Shown in pieces: positions 7,953 to 15,904 of a stretch of DNA of 21,248 nucleotides (positions are counted from its first letter, which is position 1; every line of letters begins with the position of its first letter). The position numbers and the translations under genes were made by a program. The stretch comes from a bacterium. Its GTDB lineage: Bacteria; Ratteibacteria; UBA8468; B48-G9; JAFGKM01. The notes beneath the pieces were generated by a model that made no database searches, had not been told where the DNA came from, and saw only the letters and a list, made by a program, of their open reading frames with translations. The stretch lies in assembly GCA_029548585.1 (NCBI GenBank), contig JAKPNC010000069.1:1-21248 (forward strand), read 5' to 3'.

Positions 7953-9389
7953 ATGTTATTTAAAAGGAAAACTTACCTTGGTATTGTCGCGGAAGAGTCA
8001 TCCCTGGTGATTGCGGAGGTCTATTTCAGCGGAAGGTGCAGGATTGTAAGCCGTAGCGCGGAATGGCCTCTGCCTGAAGGAAAGGCAGATCCTTCGGCCG
8101 CGGGCCAGGAGCTTAAGAATTTTCTCAGGTCTTCGGGATTCTCGGCTTCAACGGCTGTGATGGGCATACCTGCAAGGTGGATTCTCTCACGGGAGAAGAA
8201 GGTTCCGGAAGTTGACAGGGAAAGCCTTTCCAGGCTCCTGGCCATCGAGGCGGAGAAGGATTTTTCATTTCCGACCGGAGATCTCGTGATGGATTACATA
8301 AAGGGAGGAGGAACTTCAACCGGTGGATGCCCGCTTTTTATTGCCGCGGCAACCAGGAGCAGGGTTCTCTTTCTGGGGGAAACCGCAAGGAAGGCAGGAT
8401 TGAGGGTGACCGCCGTTTTGCCTCTCATCATGGCGCTTCCCGTTTTTTCTTCCGGTAGCGGAGGGATTCTTTACATTGGAAGGGGGTCGGCCGAGTTCAT
8501 GTTGTCTTCAGGAGGCTTGCCGGTTTTCCTCAAATACCTTCCGGTTCAATCCCAACCGGAAGAAACGTCCCAATTGCCGCCCGGGTTTTCCATTCAGGCG
8601 GCCCGTGAGATTGAGAAGGCCCTTATGCTTCTTCCCGACTCATCGGGAGTATCGGGGGACGAAGGGATAACCGTGTGGGATGACCGGGGCATCGGAAGAA
8701 AAGGGTTTGAAGATTTATCCGCCTGTCTCCCCATGGCTGCAAGCCTTGCAGGGGATGCGGATGGCGGTCAGGCTGAGAAGTCAAGGGGATTTTTGGCCGC
8801 GGCCTCGCTCGCGGAGCTGGCAGGGGGAGCAAGAGAAATCCCCATGAATTTCATTAAGTCCAGGATGTCAGGCGCCAGGAGTTCCTGGTGGAAAAAGAAT
8901 GGGACAAAGGCTGCCGCCGCCCTTATTTTTCTCCTTGCCGCGGCGGCATGGTCGCTTTTTGATATAAAGAGTAAGGAAGAAGAGGTCCTGAGGTTGAAAG
9001 AACAGTCTTCCCTCATCGAACCGGGGGCTAAAGCGGCCGAAACGATGCTCAAGTATGCGGAGGCCATGGAGTCCTGGAAGGGAAGCCGTATGCCTTTCCT
9101 CGATTGCCTGAGAGATCTTACCCTTTCCTTTCCCGGGCAGGGCAGGATATGGGTAACCAGCATTGCCGTCAGGGAAGACATGAAGGGCCTGGTTTCGGGG
9201 AAGGCCGCCGACGGGGAGCCTGTACTCGATTTCCTCTCGGCCCTCAGGGATAATGGAAATTTTTCAGATGTGAACCTTCTTTACATAAGGCGCGCGGCAG
9301 GGAATTCCGGAGACAGCGTGTATGCTGTCAGCTTCGTATATTCCGGGCAGGATGAGGCTGCCGGCGCCGTTCGGAGAAAAGATAAATGA
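7953..9389 (+). CDS. gspL: GspL assembly protein with PilM-like and PilN-like halves
   Basis: The product is 478 residues with GGAGGAA before the ATG. Residues 1 to about 310 look like the actin-fold cytoplasmic domain of PilM/GspL (YLGIVAEESSLVIAEV at the start; LSRLLAIEAEKDFSFP near 90). One membrane segment follows at about 319-337 (AAAALIFLLAAAAW), then a charged coiled-coil-like stretch (SKEEEVLRLKEQ) and a periplasmic domain with a PilN-like pattern (LRDLTLSFPGQGRIWVTSI, then FLSALRDNGNFSDV). GspL recruits the GspE ATPase and pairs with GspM. The actin-like domain probably does not turn over nucleotide, as in other GspL; this is not tested here. It overlaps the next gene by four bases (ATGA). 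Confidence 0.85.
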   Translation: MLFKRKTYLGIVAEESSLVIAEVYFSGRCRIVSRSAEWPLPEGKADPSAAGQELKNFLRSSGFSASTAVMGIPARWILSREKKVPEVDRESLSRLLAIEAEKDFSFPTGDLVMDYIKGGGTSTGGCPLFIAAATRSRVLFLGETARKAGLRVTAVLPLIMALPVFSSGSGGILYIGRGSAEFMLSSGGLPVFLKYLPVQSQPEETSQLPPGFSIQAAREIEKALMLLPDSSGVSGDEGITVWDDRGIGRKGFEDLSACLPMAASLAGDADGGQAEKSRGFLAAASLAELAGGAREIPMNFIKSRMSGARSSWWKKNGTKAAAALIFLLAAAAWSLFDIKSKEEEVLRLKEQSSLIEPGAKAAETMLKYAEAMESWKGSRMPFLDCLRDLTLSFPGQGRIWVTSIAVREDMKGLVSGKAADGEPVLDFLSALRDNGNFSDVNLLYIRRAAGNSGDSVYAVSFVYSGQDEAAGAVRRKDK

Positions 9390-9973
9390 TAATGTCCACC
9401 AGGGAGCGGAAGATAGGAATGCTGGCTGCCGCGGTTATCATGGTACTTGTCGTTGACAGGCTTTTGCTGACACCCTACCTTGAAAAGAGGGACGGCCTGG
9501 TTTCCGAAAGAGAAAATCTCGTTGTATCAATGAGGAAATCCCGTAAGATGATTTCCCGCTGGAAGGAGCTTTCCGTCCGGTGGGAGACCTACCTGTCAGG
9601 AAATACGGAGAAGGCGGACGGGAAGAGGTCAACCGATACCCTGGAGGCCATCAGGATATGGGCGGAGGAAAGCGGCCTTTCCCTGGCGCTTCTGAAGCCG
9701 GAGACTTCCGCCGGCAAGAAGGAGAAACTCGATGAGAGCGTATTTCAAATGGTGGGCACCGGTTCCATGAAGGGGGTAACAGAGTTCATGTGGAAGGTGG
9801 AGAGTTCCAGGATGGCCTTGAAGATAAAGGAGATGCAGCTGGCAGTCAGAAGGGAGGGGACGGACGATCTTACCCTTCAGGTGAGAATAGGGCAGCTCAG
9901 GATGCCTTCCGTTCCACTTCTCAAAGACTCCGTTTCTTCCGAAACGCCGGCACGCGCCAGGGAGGTAAGATGA
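9386..9973 (+). CDS. gspM: GspM/PilO-like inner-membrane protein
   Basis: The product is 195 residues. ATG at 9386 overlaps the gspL stop; ATG at 9392 is an equally possible start. A short cytoplasmic tail is followed by one membrane segment (about residues 11-30, MLAAAVIMVLVVDRLLL) and the PYLEKRDGL-type exit. Next come a coiled coil (about 35-65) and a small ferredoxin-like periplasmic domain with GSMKGVTEFMWKVESS and MALKIKEMQL, the pattern of PilO and GspM. It should form a complex with GspL. The call rests on topology, that pattern and its place after gspL, because the family has little sequence identity. The stop overlaps the next start (ATGA at 9970-9973). Confidence 0.82.
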   Translation: MIMSTRERKIGMLAAAVIMVLVVDRLLLTPYLEKRDGLVSERENLVVSMRKSRKMISRWKELSVRWETYLSGNTEKADGKRSTDTLEAIRIWAEESGLSLALLKPETSAGKKEKLDESVFQMVGTGSMKGVTEFMWKVESSRMALKIKEMQLAVRREGTDDLTLQVRIGQLRMPSVPLLKDSVSSETPARAREVR

Positions 9974-10548
9974 TCCGGAAGACATTCTTTCTTTTGCTGT
10001 CTGCCTGCGTTGCCTGCGGCGCCCAGCAGGCAGGATCTACGGATTCGGCGTTTCACAAATACAACGTGATAAACGAGAAGAATATATACCTGAAGAAGAA
10101 GCAGTCCCCTGTTTCCGGGGAGCTTCTCAACGGTCAGGTAAAATCGATCCTCAGGGAAAAACCTGTTCCCGTTGCAATGAGGGTGCTGACAGGGGTCGTG
10201 GATAACGGAGCGGAATACATAGCTTTTTTCGAAGACATGTCATTGCGCAGGACATACCGTGTCCGCAAGGGAGATACGGTTTTGAACAAGCTTGTGGAAT
10301 CAATAAATATAGACGGGGTTTTCTACACGGAAAATGGCAGCAGGAATACGGTCAGGGTAGGACAGAGCATAACGGGACTTTCTGCTTCTGCCGCCGTTGA
10401 GACCTCTGCGGCGCCGGTTACGATGAGTTATGAAAAGCCGGTAGCTGTCGAGATAGTCGATTCTTCTGCCATAAGGATAATAGACAAGCCGGACGAAAAA
10501 ACGCTTCTCGAGAGATTGAGACTGAGGCGCCAGAGGGAGATGCAGTGA
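9970..10548 (+). CDS. PilP/GspC-like periplasmic linker, predicted lipoprotein
   Basis: The product is 192 residues from ATG at 9970, with GGAGG at 9961-9965. It begins with MIRKTFFLLLSACVAC, a short signal with a lipobox-like LSAC (Cys13; Cys16 is nearby), instead of the longer membrane anchor of classical GspC. The middle (about 60-130) is beta-rich: VLTGVVDNGAEYIAFFED, then TYRVRKGDTVLNKLVESI, then NTVRVGQSI. That is the pattern of the homology region shared by GspC and PilP, which contacts the N0 domain of the secretin. The C terminus is basic (RLRLRRQREMQ). Its position directly before gspD supports a job linking the inner-membrane platform to the secretin. I leave the symbol blank because it is intermediate between GspC and PilP. 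Confidence 0.75.
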   Translation: MIRKTFFLLLSACVACGAQQAGSTDSAFHKYNVINEKNIYLKKKQSPVSGELLNGQVKSILREKPVPVAMRVLTGVVDNGAEYIAFFEDMSLRRTYRVRKGDTVLNKLVESINIDGVFYTENGSRNTVRVGQSITGLSASAAVETSAAPVTMSYEKPVAVEIVDSSAIRIIDKPDEKTLLERLRLRRQREMQ

Positions 10549-10595
10549 AATGCAGATCTGCCGTGGAAACGGTTGCACGGCTTGAAGTTTTATTG

Positions 10596-10621
10596 CCCGG
10601 TATGCGCCGGGATAAAGGAGG
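10596..10621 (+). promoter_or_regulatory. Small hairpin and strong ribosome-binding site ahead of gspD
   Basis: A 5-bp stem pairs 10596-10600 (CCCGG) with 10607-10611 (CCGGG) and is followed at 10615-10621 by AAGGAGG. This Shine-Dalgarno decides the gspD start: ATG at 10631 is nine bases away, while the in-frame TTG at 10622 directly abuts it. Whether the hairpin modulates secretin translation is speculative. Confidence 0.45.
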
Positions 10622-10630
10622 TTGAAAAAG

Positions 10631-12994
10631 ATGAGATCGCCTATAAAATGTAAAAATGTCCTGGTCATATCCATATCGGCGCTGGTATGGCTGGCATCTT
10701 CGTGCCGGCCGCTCATGCCCCAGGATAAAGAAGCTTCCACGGGCCAGGTGGAAATGAAAGCGGCTTCTTCAGAGTTGTCCGTGCAGGATAAGATCACGGG
10801 AGCCGGGGCAGATTCCGACATTGAATCCCCGGCGGTTACAGAAGAAGAAAATGCCAGGCCGGTTGAAACCGTGGCAGTCGAAACGGTTCTCGGAGTGGCG
10901 ATATCTCCCGCTCCTGTAAAGGAGGCCGAGGCAGGAGGTGAAAGCCAGGGCGTGCCAGGAGAGCCTGCCGCAAGCGGGACTTCAGGGACCGTTGTGAATC
11001 CTCCCGCAGGAGATGCGGCCGGAGGCGCAGGGAATAGTGGGGCCGAAAAGAAGATACGTCTTAATTTCAGGGACGCATCTCTTGATACCGTGCTTGAATA
11101 CCTTTCGGAGACGGCGGGTCTTTCCGTTGTCAGGGAGACCACGGTTGAAGGCAGGATAACGGTCATGAGCAGGCAGCCGCTTTCCGTTGCGGAGGCTGTA
11201 TCTCTTCTGAACGTCGTGCTCAAGGAGAAAGGTTATGCCGCAATATCGATGGGGCGGACTCTCAAAATCGTACCCCTTTCGGATGCCAAGAAGAGGAATA
11301 TCCCCGTGCGGACGGGAGGCAATCCTGACGATATAGATCCCACGGATATGATAGTTACACAGATCATTCCGGTAAGGTATCTAAACGTTACCCAGCTGAA
11401 GCAGGACCTTTCGCCACTGATGCCGACGTATGCTGAGCTTACTGCCAACACGAGCAGTAATTCCCTTATCCTGACCGATACGGAGGCAAACATAAAGCGG
11501 ATAGCCGAGATAGTGCGTGCTCTTGACAAGACCGTTTCTTCGGTGTCTACGGTGAAGGTCTTTCAGCTAAAGTATGCCAACGCTTCAAGCACGGCAAGGC
11601 TGATAACTGAAATGTTCATGACGGAAACCACTCCCGCCGCCGGCAGGACGGGGATGCCCCAGGTTGCCGCGCGTTTTGTTGGAAGACAGCCCCAGCCTCA
11701 GCCACAGGCCAATCAGTCTGCGAATGCGGGAGGACAGCCGACAGCCAGGATAACGGCGTCGGCCGACGACAGGACCAATACCCTTGTCGTGAGCGCCCCG
11801 CCGGATACCATGTTACTGATAGAGGATCTTGTCAGGGAGCTTGACGAAAGCCCTGCGGAAGACGAGGCGGTATTCATATACAGCCTTAAAAACGGCAAGG
11901 CTAAGAACCTTGAGACCGTTCTGAACAACCTTTTCCAGACAAGCACATCGAGGAGTACGGGGGCAAGGACCACAACCGGGGCGCAGACGATTCAGCGGAC
12001 TTCCGCATCCCTTTCGTCTTCCGCGACGGCAGTAGCAAGCGGCCTGACGGGGAAGGTCTTCGTTGTGTCAGATGCCGATACCAACTCCCTGATGGTCATG
12101 ACCGCATCCAAGAATTTCGACAGGGTCAAGGAGATCATATCCGATCTTGACAGGCCAGTGCCCCAGGTGCTGATAAAGGTGCTGATTGCCGAGGTTACCC
12201 ACGACAAGTCCCTTGACCTGGGTACGGAATTTTCCCTGATGAACCTTACCTCGGACGGGAGCAGGAAAATATTCAGCAAGTTCGGCGTTGCGGAGCAGAC
12301 GACCGGCCTTGGAATAAGCCTGGTTGAGGACGATCTTTCGATTGCCATTGCCGCTCTTCAGAAGGTTGGCAAGCTCGATGTTCTTTCGCGTCCATACATA
12401 CTGGGCAGCGATAACCAGGCCGCCAAGATTACCGTGGGACAGAGGGTTCCCTTCATAACAAATTCGAGGATGACCGATTCGGGCCAGACGATAAATACCA
12501 TCCAGTACCAGGATATAGGAATCATTCTGACCGTTACGCCGCATATTAACCCGGCTGGTCTTGTTATACTCGATGTAACGCCGGAGATTTCAGCCCTTAC
12601 GGGCACGACCGTGCCTATCTCCGAGAATGTGGACGCCCCGGTTTTCGCCAAGCGTTCGGCCACCAGCCGGGTAGCGATACAGGACGGCCAGACCATAGTC
12701 ATAGGCGGCCTGATGGAGGACAAGAAAACCGAGGATATAAAGAAGGTCCCCATACTGGGAGACATACCGCTGCTGGGAAATCTTTTCAGGAGGAATAACA
12801 CGGAAAGCTCCAAGACGGAGCTTCTCATATTCCTCACCCCGCACGTGGCGCCTTCCCCCGAAATACTGACGGATATCTCCGCTGCAGAGCTTGAAGGAAC
12901 CGTAATCCTGCCCGATGCCATCAAGTCCGGAGAATTCAAGAAGTACATGGAGATGATGAATAAGAAAGTCAACGGGAAGGAAGAGAGCCATTGA
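10631..12994 (+). CDS. gspD: Type II secretion outer-membrane secretin GspD
   Basis: The product is 787 residues, longer than the usual 650-700. A signal sequence ends near Cys25 (VWLASSC), possibly a lipoprotein signal although the -3 residue is Ala. Residues about 26-139 are low-complexity, acidic and Ala/Pro/Gly-rich, an extension before the normal domains. N0 starts at about 140 (KKIRLNFRDASLDTVLEYLS), followed by N1 (IPVRYLNVTQLKQDLSPLM), N2 (VKVFQLKYANASSTARLI) and N3 (FIYSLKNGKAKNLETVLNNL). The secretin domain runs from about 513 to 740, with VPFITNSRMTDSG, the signature GQTIVIGGLMEDKK and VPILGDIPLLGNLFR. A tail of about 45 residues may contact the outer membrane or a pilotin. It forms the gated outer-membrane channel and is the last gene of the operon. 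Confidence 0.96.
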   Translation: MRSPIKCKNVLVISISALVWLASSCRPLMPQDKEASTGQVEMKAASSELSVQDKITGAGADSDIESPAVTEEENARPVETVAVETVLGVAISPAPVKEAEAGGESQGVPGEPAASGTSGTVVNPPAGDAAGGAGNSGAEKKIRLNFRDASLDTVLEYLSETAGLSVVRETTVEGRITVMSRQPLSVAEAVSLLNVVLKEKGYAAISMGRTLKIVPLSDAKKRNIPVRTGGNPDDIDPTDMIVTQIIPVRYLNVTQLKQDLSPLMPTYAELTANTSSNSLILTDTEANIKRIAEIVRALDKTVSSVSTVKVFQLKYANASSTARLITEMFMTETTPAAGRTGMPQVAARFVGRQPQPQPQANQSANAGGQPTARITASADDRTNTLVVSAPPDTMLLIEDLVRELDESPAEDEAVFIYSLKNGKAKNLETVLNNLFQTSTSRSTGARTTTGAQTIQRTSASLSSSATAVASGLTGKVFVVSDADTNSLMVMTASKNFDRVKEIISDLDRPVPQVLIKVLIAEVTHDKSLDLGTEFSLMNLTSDGSRKIFSKFGVAEQTTGLGISLVEDDLSIAIAALQKVGKLDVLSRPYILGSDNQAAKITVGQRVPFITNSRMTDSGQTINTIQYQDIGIILTVTPHINPAGLVILDVTPEISALTGTTVPISENVDAPVFAKRSATSRVAIQDGQTIVIGGLMEDKKTEDIKKVPILGDIPLLGNLFRRNNTESSKTELLIFLTPHVAPSPEILTDISAAELEGTVILPDAIKSGEFKKYMEMMNKKVNGKEESH

Positions 12995-13096
12995 GTGTTT
13001 TTCCCCTTTCCCCATGGTCAGAAGCTGTGTGAAAGTGACAGGACAAAGAGGGAAGGACGAAATCCCGGGCAATACATCCCGGGGTGATAAATAAAA

Positions 13097-13126
13097 GGCA
13101 GCCGAATCTGTAAAGGTTCGGCTGCC
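13097..13126 (-). terminator. Terminator of the minus-strand oxidoreductase gene
   Basis: A perfect 10-bp stem pairs 13097-13106 (GGCAGCCGAA) with 13117-13126 (TTCGGCTGCC). Read on the minus strand it lies 51 bases past the stop of the gene at 13178 and is followed by TTTTATTTATC, a U-rich tract. In the plus direction, after gspD, no U-run follows, so any effect on the secretion operon would be weaker. Confidence 0.75.
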
Positions 13127-13177
13127 ATGTCAAAAATCTTCCCTTTTGAAAACGCTTCTATGGGATCTCAAAGATTT

Positions 13178-14428
13178 TTATGCCTTCACCGGAGCGTCTC
13201 CCCAGTCAGGCATGTCAAGAAGCTCCCCGTCCTTCAGCGCCGACTTGTGGGCCATGGCGCCCATCGCCACGTACCTTGCCGCTTCCCACACGTTTATCTC
13301 CGGGATCCTTCCTTTTTCGACAGAGTCGATGAACTCGTGCACAAGGTAGGAGTGTGAACCGTAGTGGCCCTTGGGCGTGAAATCCATGTTTTCAACCTCG
13401 TTAGCCGAGAGGAAATGGTTTTCCGCAAGGATGAAACCTTTCTGGACCTCCCTGGGCAGGGTATCCCTCATTTCTTCGGGCGTCATCTGCTTCCTGCCGT
13501 GTTCCGGAACGAAATCGTCGGGCTTGTTGTATTCCCTTTTTGTCCACATCCATTCCCTGTTGCGCCACGTGCCGTTGGTTCCGTAAACGTTTATCTCGTA
13601 ACCGTGGCCGGTAATCTCCCTGTATTCCCTGGCGGTGATGGTGGCCCCGTTGCTCATGTGGAAAAAACCGGTCGTGTTGACGAAGGCCGTGTACTTGCCG
13701 AACGAGTTATAGCCGGTTGCGGGCAGCCCGAGGGCTGAGACCTTGATGGCATGAGCGTTCATGATGGAGCAGGGGCCGGAAACCGAATGGGTCGGGTAGT
13801 GCATCGATCCTCCCAGAATCCCCTTGGATATATATTTCTCATGAACGGTCTTCGACCATTCCATTCCCGCCTTGCTTGCCTTTCTCATTTCGGCAACCTT
13901 AAGAAGGTTGCATCCCCAGGCGCCGCTGTAATCGTGGCTGTATTCGCATTCCGCGCTTATGAATTTCCCGAAAGCTCCCTCTTTACTCTTGCGCCTCAGG
14001 AACATCATCTCAGGGTGATAGAAGGATGTCTCCATGAGCATGTACTGCTTTCCCGTCTCTTTCACTGTATTTACCAGCCTGTCGCACCATTCTATCGTTT
14101 CGTCGCTGTCGGGAATGCTTATTATTGGAACAGCCGACATGACGTGCTTGCCCGATTTCAGAGCCTGTATGCACTGAGGCGCATGGAGCCATGGCTGGGT
14201 CATGATAACTATGGCGTCCAGGTCCGCCTTGCATATGTCATCGAGAGTGAAGTAGGCGTCCTTCGGGTTGAACTTGCTTTTCATGAAAGGGTCTTCTGCG
14301 ATCTTCTTTACCCTTTCAGGCTCCCTGTCGCAATATGCGATCCTGGATACCGAAGGATGGGCCTTGAAACTGTCTGCGAAATTCGTTCCGAAAGAACCGA
14401 GCCCTACAAGACCAATGCTTATTCCCAT
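13178..14428 (-). CDS. Gfo/Idh/MocA family oxidoreductase
   Basis: The product is 416 residues with AAGGAG before the ATG on the minus strand. The N-terminal Rossmann fold has GLVGLGSFG (GxGxxG at 9-14), an acidic end of strand 2 (YCDREPERV) and DLDAIVIMTQPWLHAPQCIQAL. The C-terminal alpha/beta domain contains GILGGSMHYPTHSVSG, the family's substrate-side histidine region. These enzymes use NAD(P) to oxidise or reduce sugars, inositols or related compounds; the substrate cannot be told. The canonical EKP motif after GKHV is replaced by SAVP (98-101), so the usual lysine is absent. There is no signal peptide, so a cytoplasmic enzyme is likely. It is divergent from the GH29 gene, with 214 bases between the starts. 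Confidence 0.88.
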   Translation of the reverse strand: MGISIGLVGLGSFGTNFADSFKAHPSVSRIAYCDREPERVKKIAEDPFMKSKFNPKDAYFTLDDICKADLDAIVIMTQPWLHAPQCIQALKSGKHVMSAVPIISIPDSDETIEWCDRLVNTVKETGKQYMLMETSFYHPEMMFLRRKSKEGAFGKFISAECEYSHDYSGAWGCNLLKVAEMRKASKAGMEWSKTVHEKYISKGILGGSMHYPTHSVSGPCSIMNAHAIKVSALGLPATGYNSFGKYTAFVNTTGFFHMSNGATITAREYREITGHGYEINVYGTNGTWRNREWMWTKREYNKPDDFVPEHGRKQMTPEEMRDTLPREVQKGFILAENHFLSANEVENMDFTPKGHYGSHSYLVHEFIDSVEKGRIPEINVWEAARYVAMGAMAHKSALKDGELLDMPDWGDAPVKA

Positions 14429-14642
14429 ATCATCTCCTTTTTTTGTATGAAGTAAGGACTTTTGTTTTGTGTTTTATTTCCTGGTTTTTCTCCCGCTTAT
14501 CCCATATCACTCCCGGGACAGGGGAGATTGTCTTACCGTTTGCTGCCACTCCAGGATAAAGGCGGGTAGGTCTCTTCCCGTATGATATAATAATAAAAAA
14601 GGCAAAGCGTGTCAAATATGCGCACACTGCCGGGGATAATAA
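14429..14642. promoter_or_regulatory. Divergent intergenic region between the oxidoreductase and GH29 genes
   Basis: This holds the 5' regions of both genes. Rightward, TATAAT at 14586-14591 is a good -10 but has no recognisable -35 at the right spacing, as if activator-dependent. Leftward, AAGGAG lies just before the oxidoreductase start (at about 14433-14438 on the minus strand) and the region is A-rich upstream; no clear promoter was found. No open frame here looks like a gene. Confidence 0.4.
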
Positions 14643-15893
14643 ATGTACAGGTTCAATGACGGCAGGGACTGGTTTTTCCAAAAAAGGTTCGGTCTTTTTA
14701 TCCACTGGGGACTTTATTCTATTAACGGATGGCACGAGCAGGAGCTTTTCAGGATGAACCAAATGGGAAAAAATCTCAGGAGGGAGGAATATGCCCTTCT
14801 TGCGTCCAGGTTCAATCCCGTGAAATTCGACCCGGAAAGGTGGCTTGATATCGCACAGGAGGCGGGCATGGAGTATATCTGCTTCACTTCCAAGCATATA
14901 GACGGATTCTGCATGTGGGATACCGGGGAGACCGATTTTAACATTGTAAATACGCCTTACGGAAAAGATGTTCTGGCAATGCTTGCCAAGGCTTGCGGGA
15001 AAAGGGATTTCCCTTTATGCATATACTATTCCGTGCCCGACATGTATTGCAGGCACTTCCCAAACGGCGGGAAAGGATACGATTATGCCGCTCCCCAGCC
15101 GGGAGATGAACCGGACGCAAAAAAATATGCCGGCTTTGTCAGGGCGCAGGTAAGGGAGCTCTGCACCCGGTACGGCAGGATAAGCGGTTTTTGGTGGGAC
15201 GGAGGGCTACGGCACGGGATTTACGATGAATCGATAAATGAGCTCGTGCGTTCCCTTCAGCCGGGCATTATCATAAACAACAGGGGATTTGATAACAAGG
15301 GGGATTTTGAAACCCCCGAAAGAAACGGTCTTTCAGGGGTTCCCGTGAAATTTTACACCAAGCCTGCAGAACACTGCAATTCCGTCGGGGAACAGAGCTG
15401 GGGCTACAGGAAGAACGAGGATTATTTTTCCCTCGGGTATCTGTCAAGAAGCATGCTCCAGGATTTTGCTCGGGGAGGAAATTACCTTCTGAATGTCGGT
15501 CCCGGGCCTGACGGGACTTTTCCCGAAGAGGCTGTCACATTGCTCAGGGGAATAGGTTCATGGTACTTCAGGGTGAAAGAATCCTTTACCGGCGCAGAAC
15601 CCGCCCGGCAGTCCGTAAACAACGGTAAGGTTCTTCTGACAAGGAAGGAAAACTGCCTGTATGTCCACATGCTCAATCCGGAATCCACGGGGGTTACTCT
15701 TGATCCCATTGACGTTCTTCCCTTGAAAGCGACGGTTCTTAACACGGGAGAAGTTCTCGAAAAGGCCGTGGAATTAATGCCGTGGACTTCCCTTAAGGAT
15801 GGAAAAAAATACCTTCACGTATGGAATATACCCGTGGATAAGCTTTCCAATGAAGCCATAGTTCTCAAGCTCGAGTTCGACATCCTTCCCTGA
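14643..15893 (+). CDS. GH29 alpha-L-fucosidase-like glycoside hydrolase
   Basis: The product is 416 residues, the length of a GH29 catalytic domain plus a small beta-sandwich. It opens with RFGLFIHWGLYSINGWHEQE (His21), then FTSKHIDGFCMWDT and FNIVNTPYGKDVL, all typical of GH29 substrate-binding loops. The nucleophile is most likely Asp186 in SGFWWDGG. The acid/base is probably a Glu in FETPERNG (Glu223 or Glu226), in the region where GH29 acid/base residues vary. NYLLNVGPGPDGTFPEE is the family motif near the end of the barrel. A beta-rich tail of about 90 residues follows. There is no signal peptide, so it probably acts on imported fucosides in the cytoplasm. Only a weak GGGGA precedes the ATG. 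Fucose specificity is inferred from the family. Confidence 0.9.
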   Translation: MYRFNDGRDWFFQKRFGLFIHWGLYSINGWHEQELFRMNQMGKNLRREEYALLASRFNPVKFDPERWLDIAQEAGMEYICFTSKHIDGFCMWDTGETDFNIVNTPYGKDVLAMLAKACGKRDFPLCIYYSVPDMYCRHFPNGGKGYDYAAPQPGDEPDAKKYAGFVRAQVRELCTRYGRISGFWWDGGLRHGIYDESINELVRSLQPGIIINNRGFDNKGDFETPERNGLSGVPVKFYTKPAEHCNSVGEQSWGYRKNEDYFSLGYLSRSMLQDFARGGNYLLNVGPGPDGTFPEEAVTLLRGIGSWYFRVKESFTGAEPARQSVNNGKVLLTRKENCLYVHMLNPESTGVTLDPIDVLPLKATVLNTGEVLEKAVELMPWTSLKDGKKYLHVWNIPVDKLSNEAIVLKLEFDILP

Positions 15894-15904
15894 AGAAGAC
15901 CGCC

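Noticed and set aside
13063..13084. Two CCCGGG palindromes after gspD as a terminator
   Set aside because: They can pair, but each is self-complementary, the pairing does not extend and no T-run follows.
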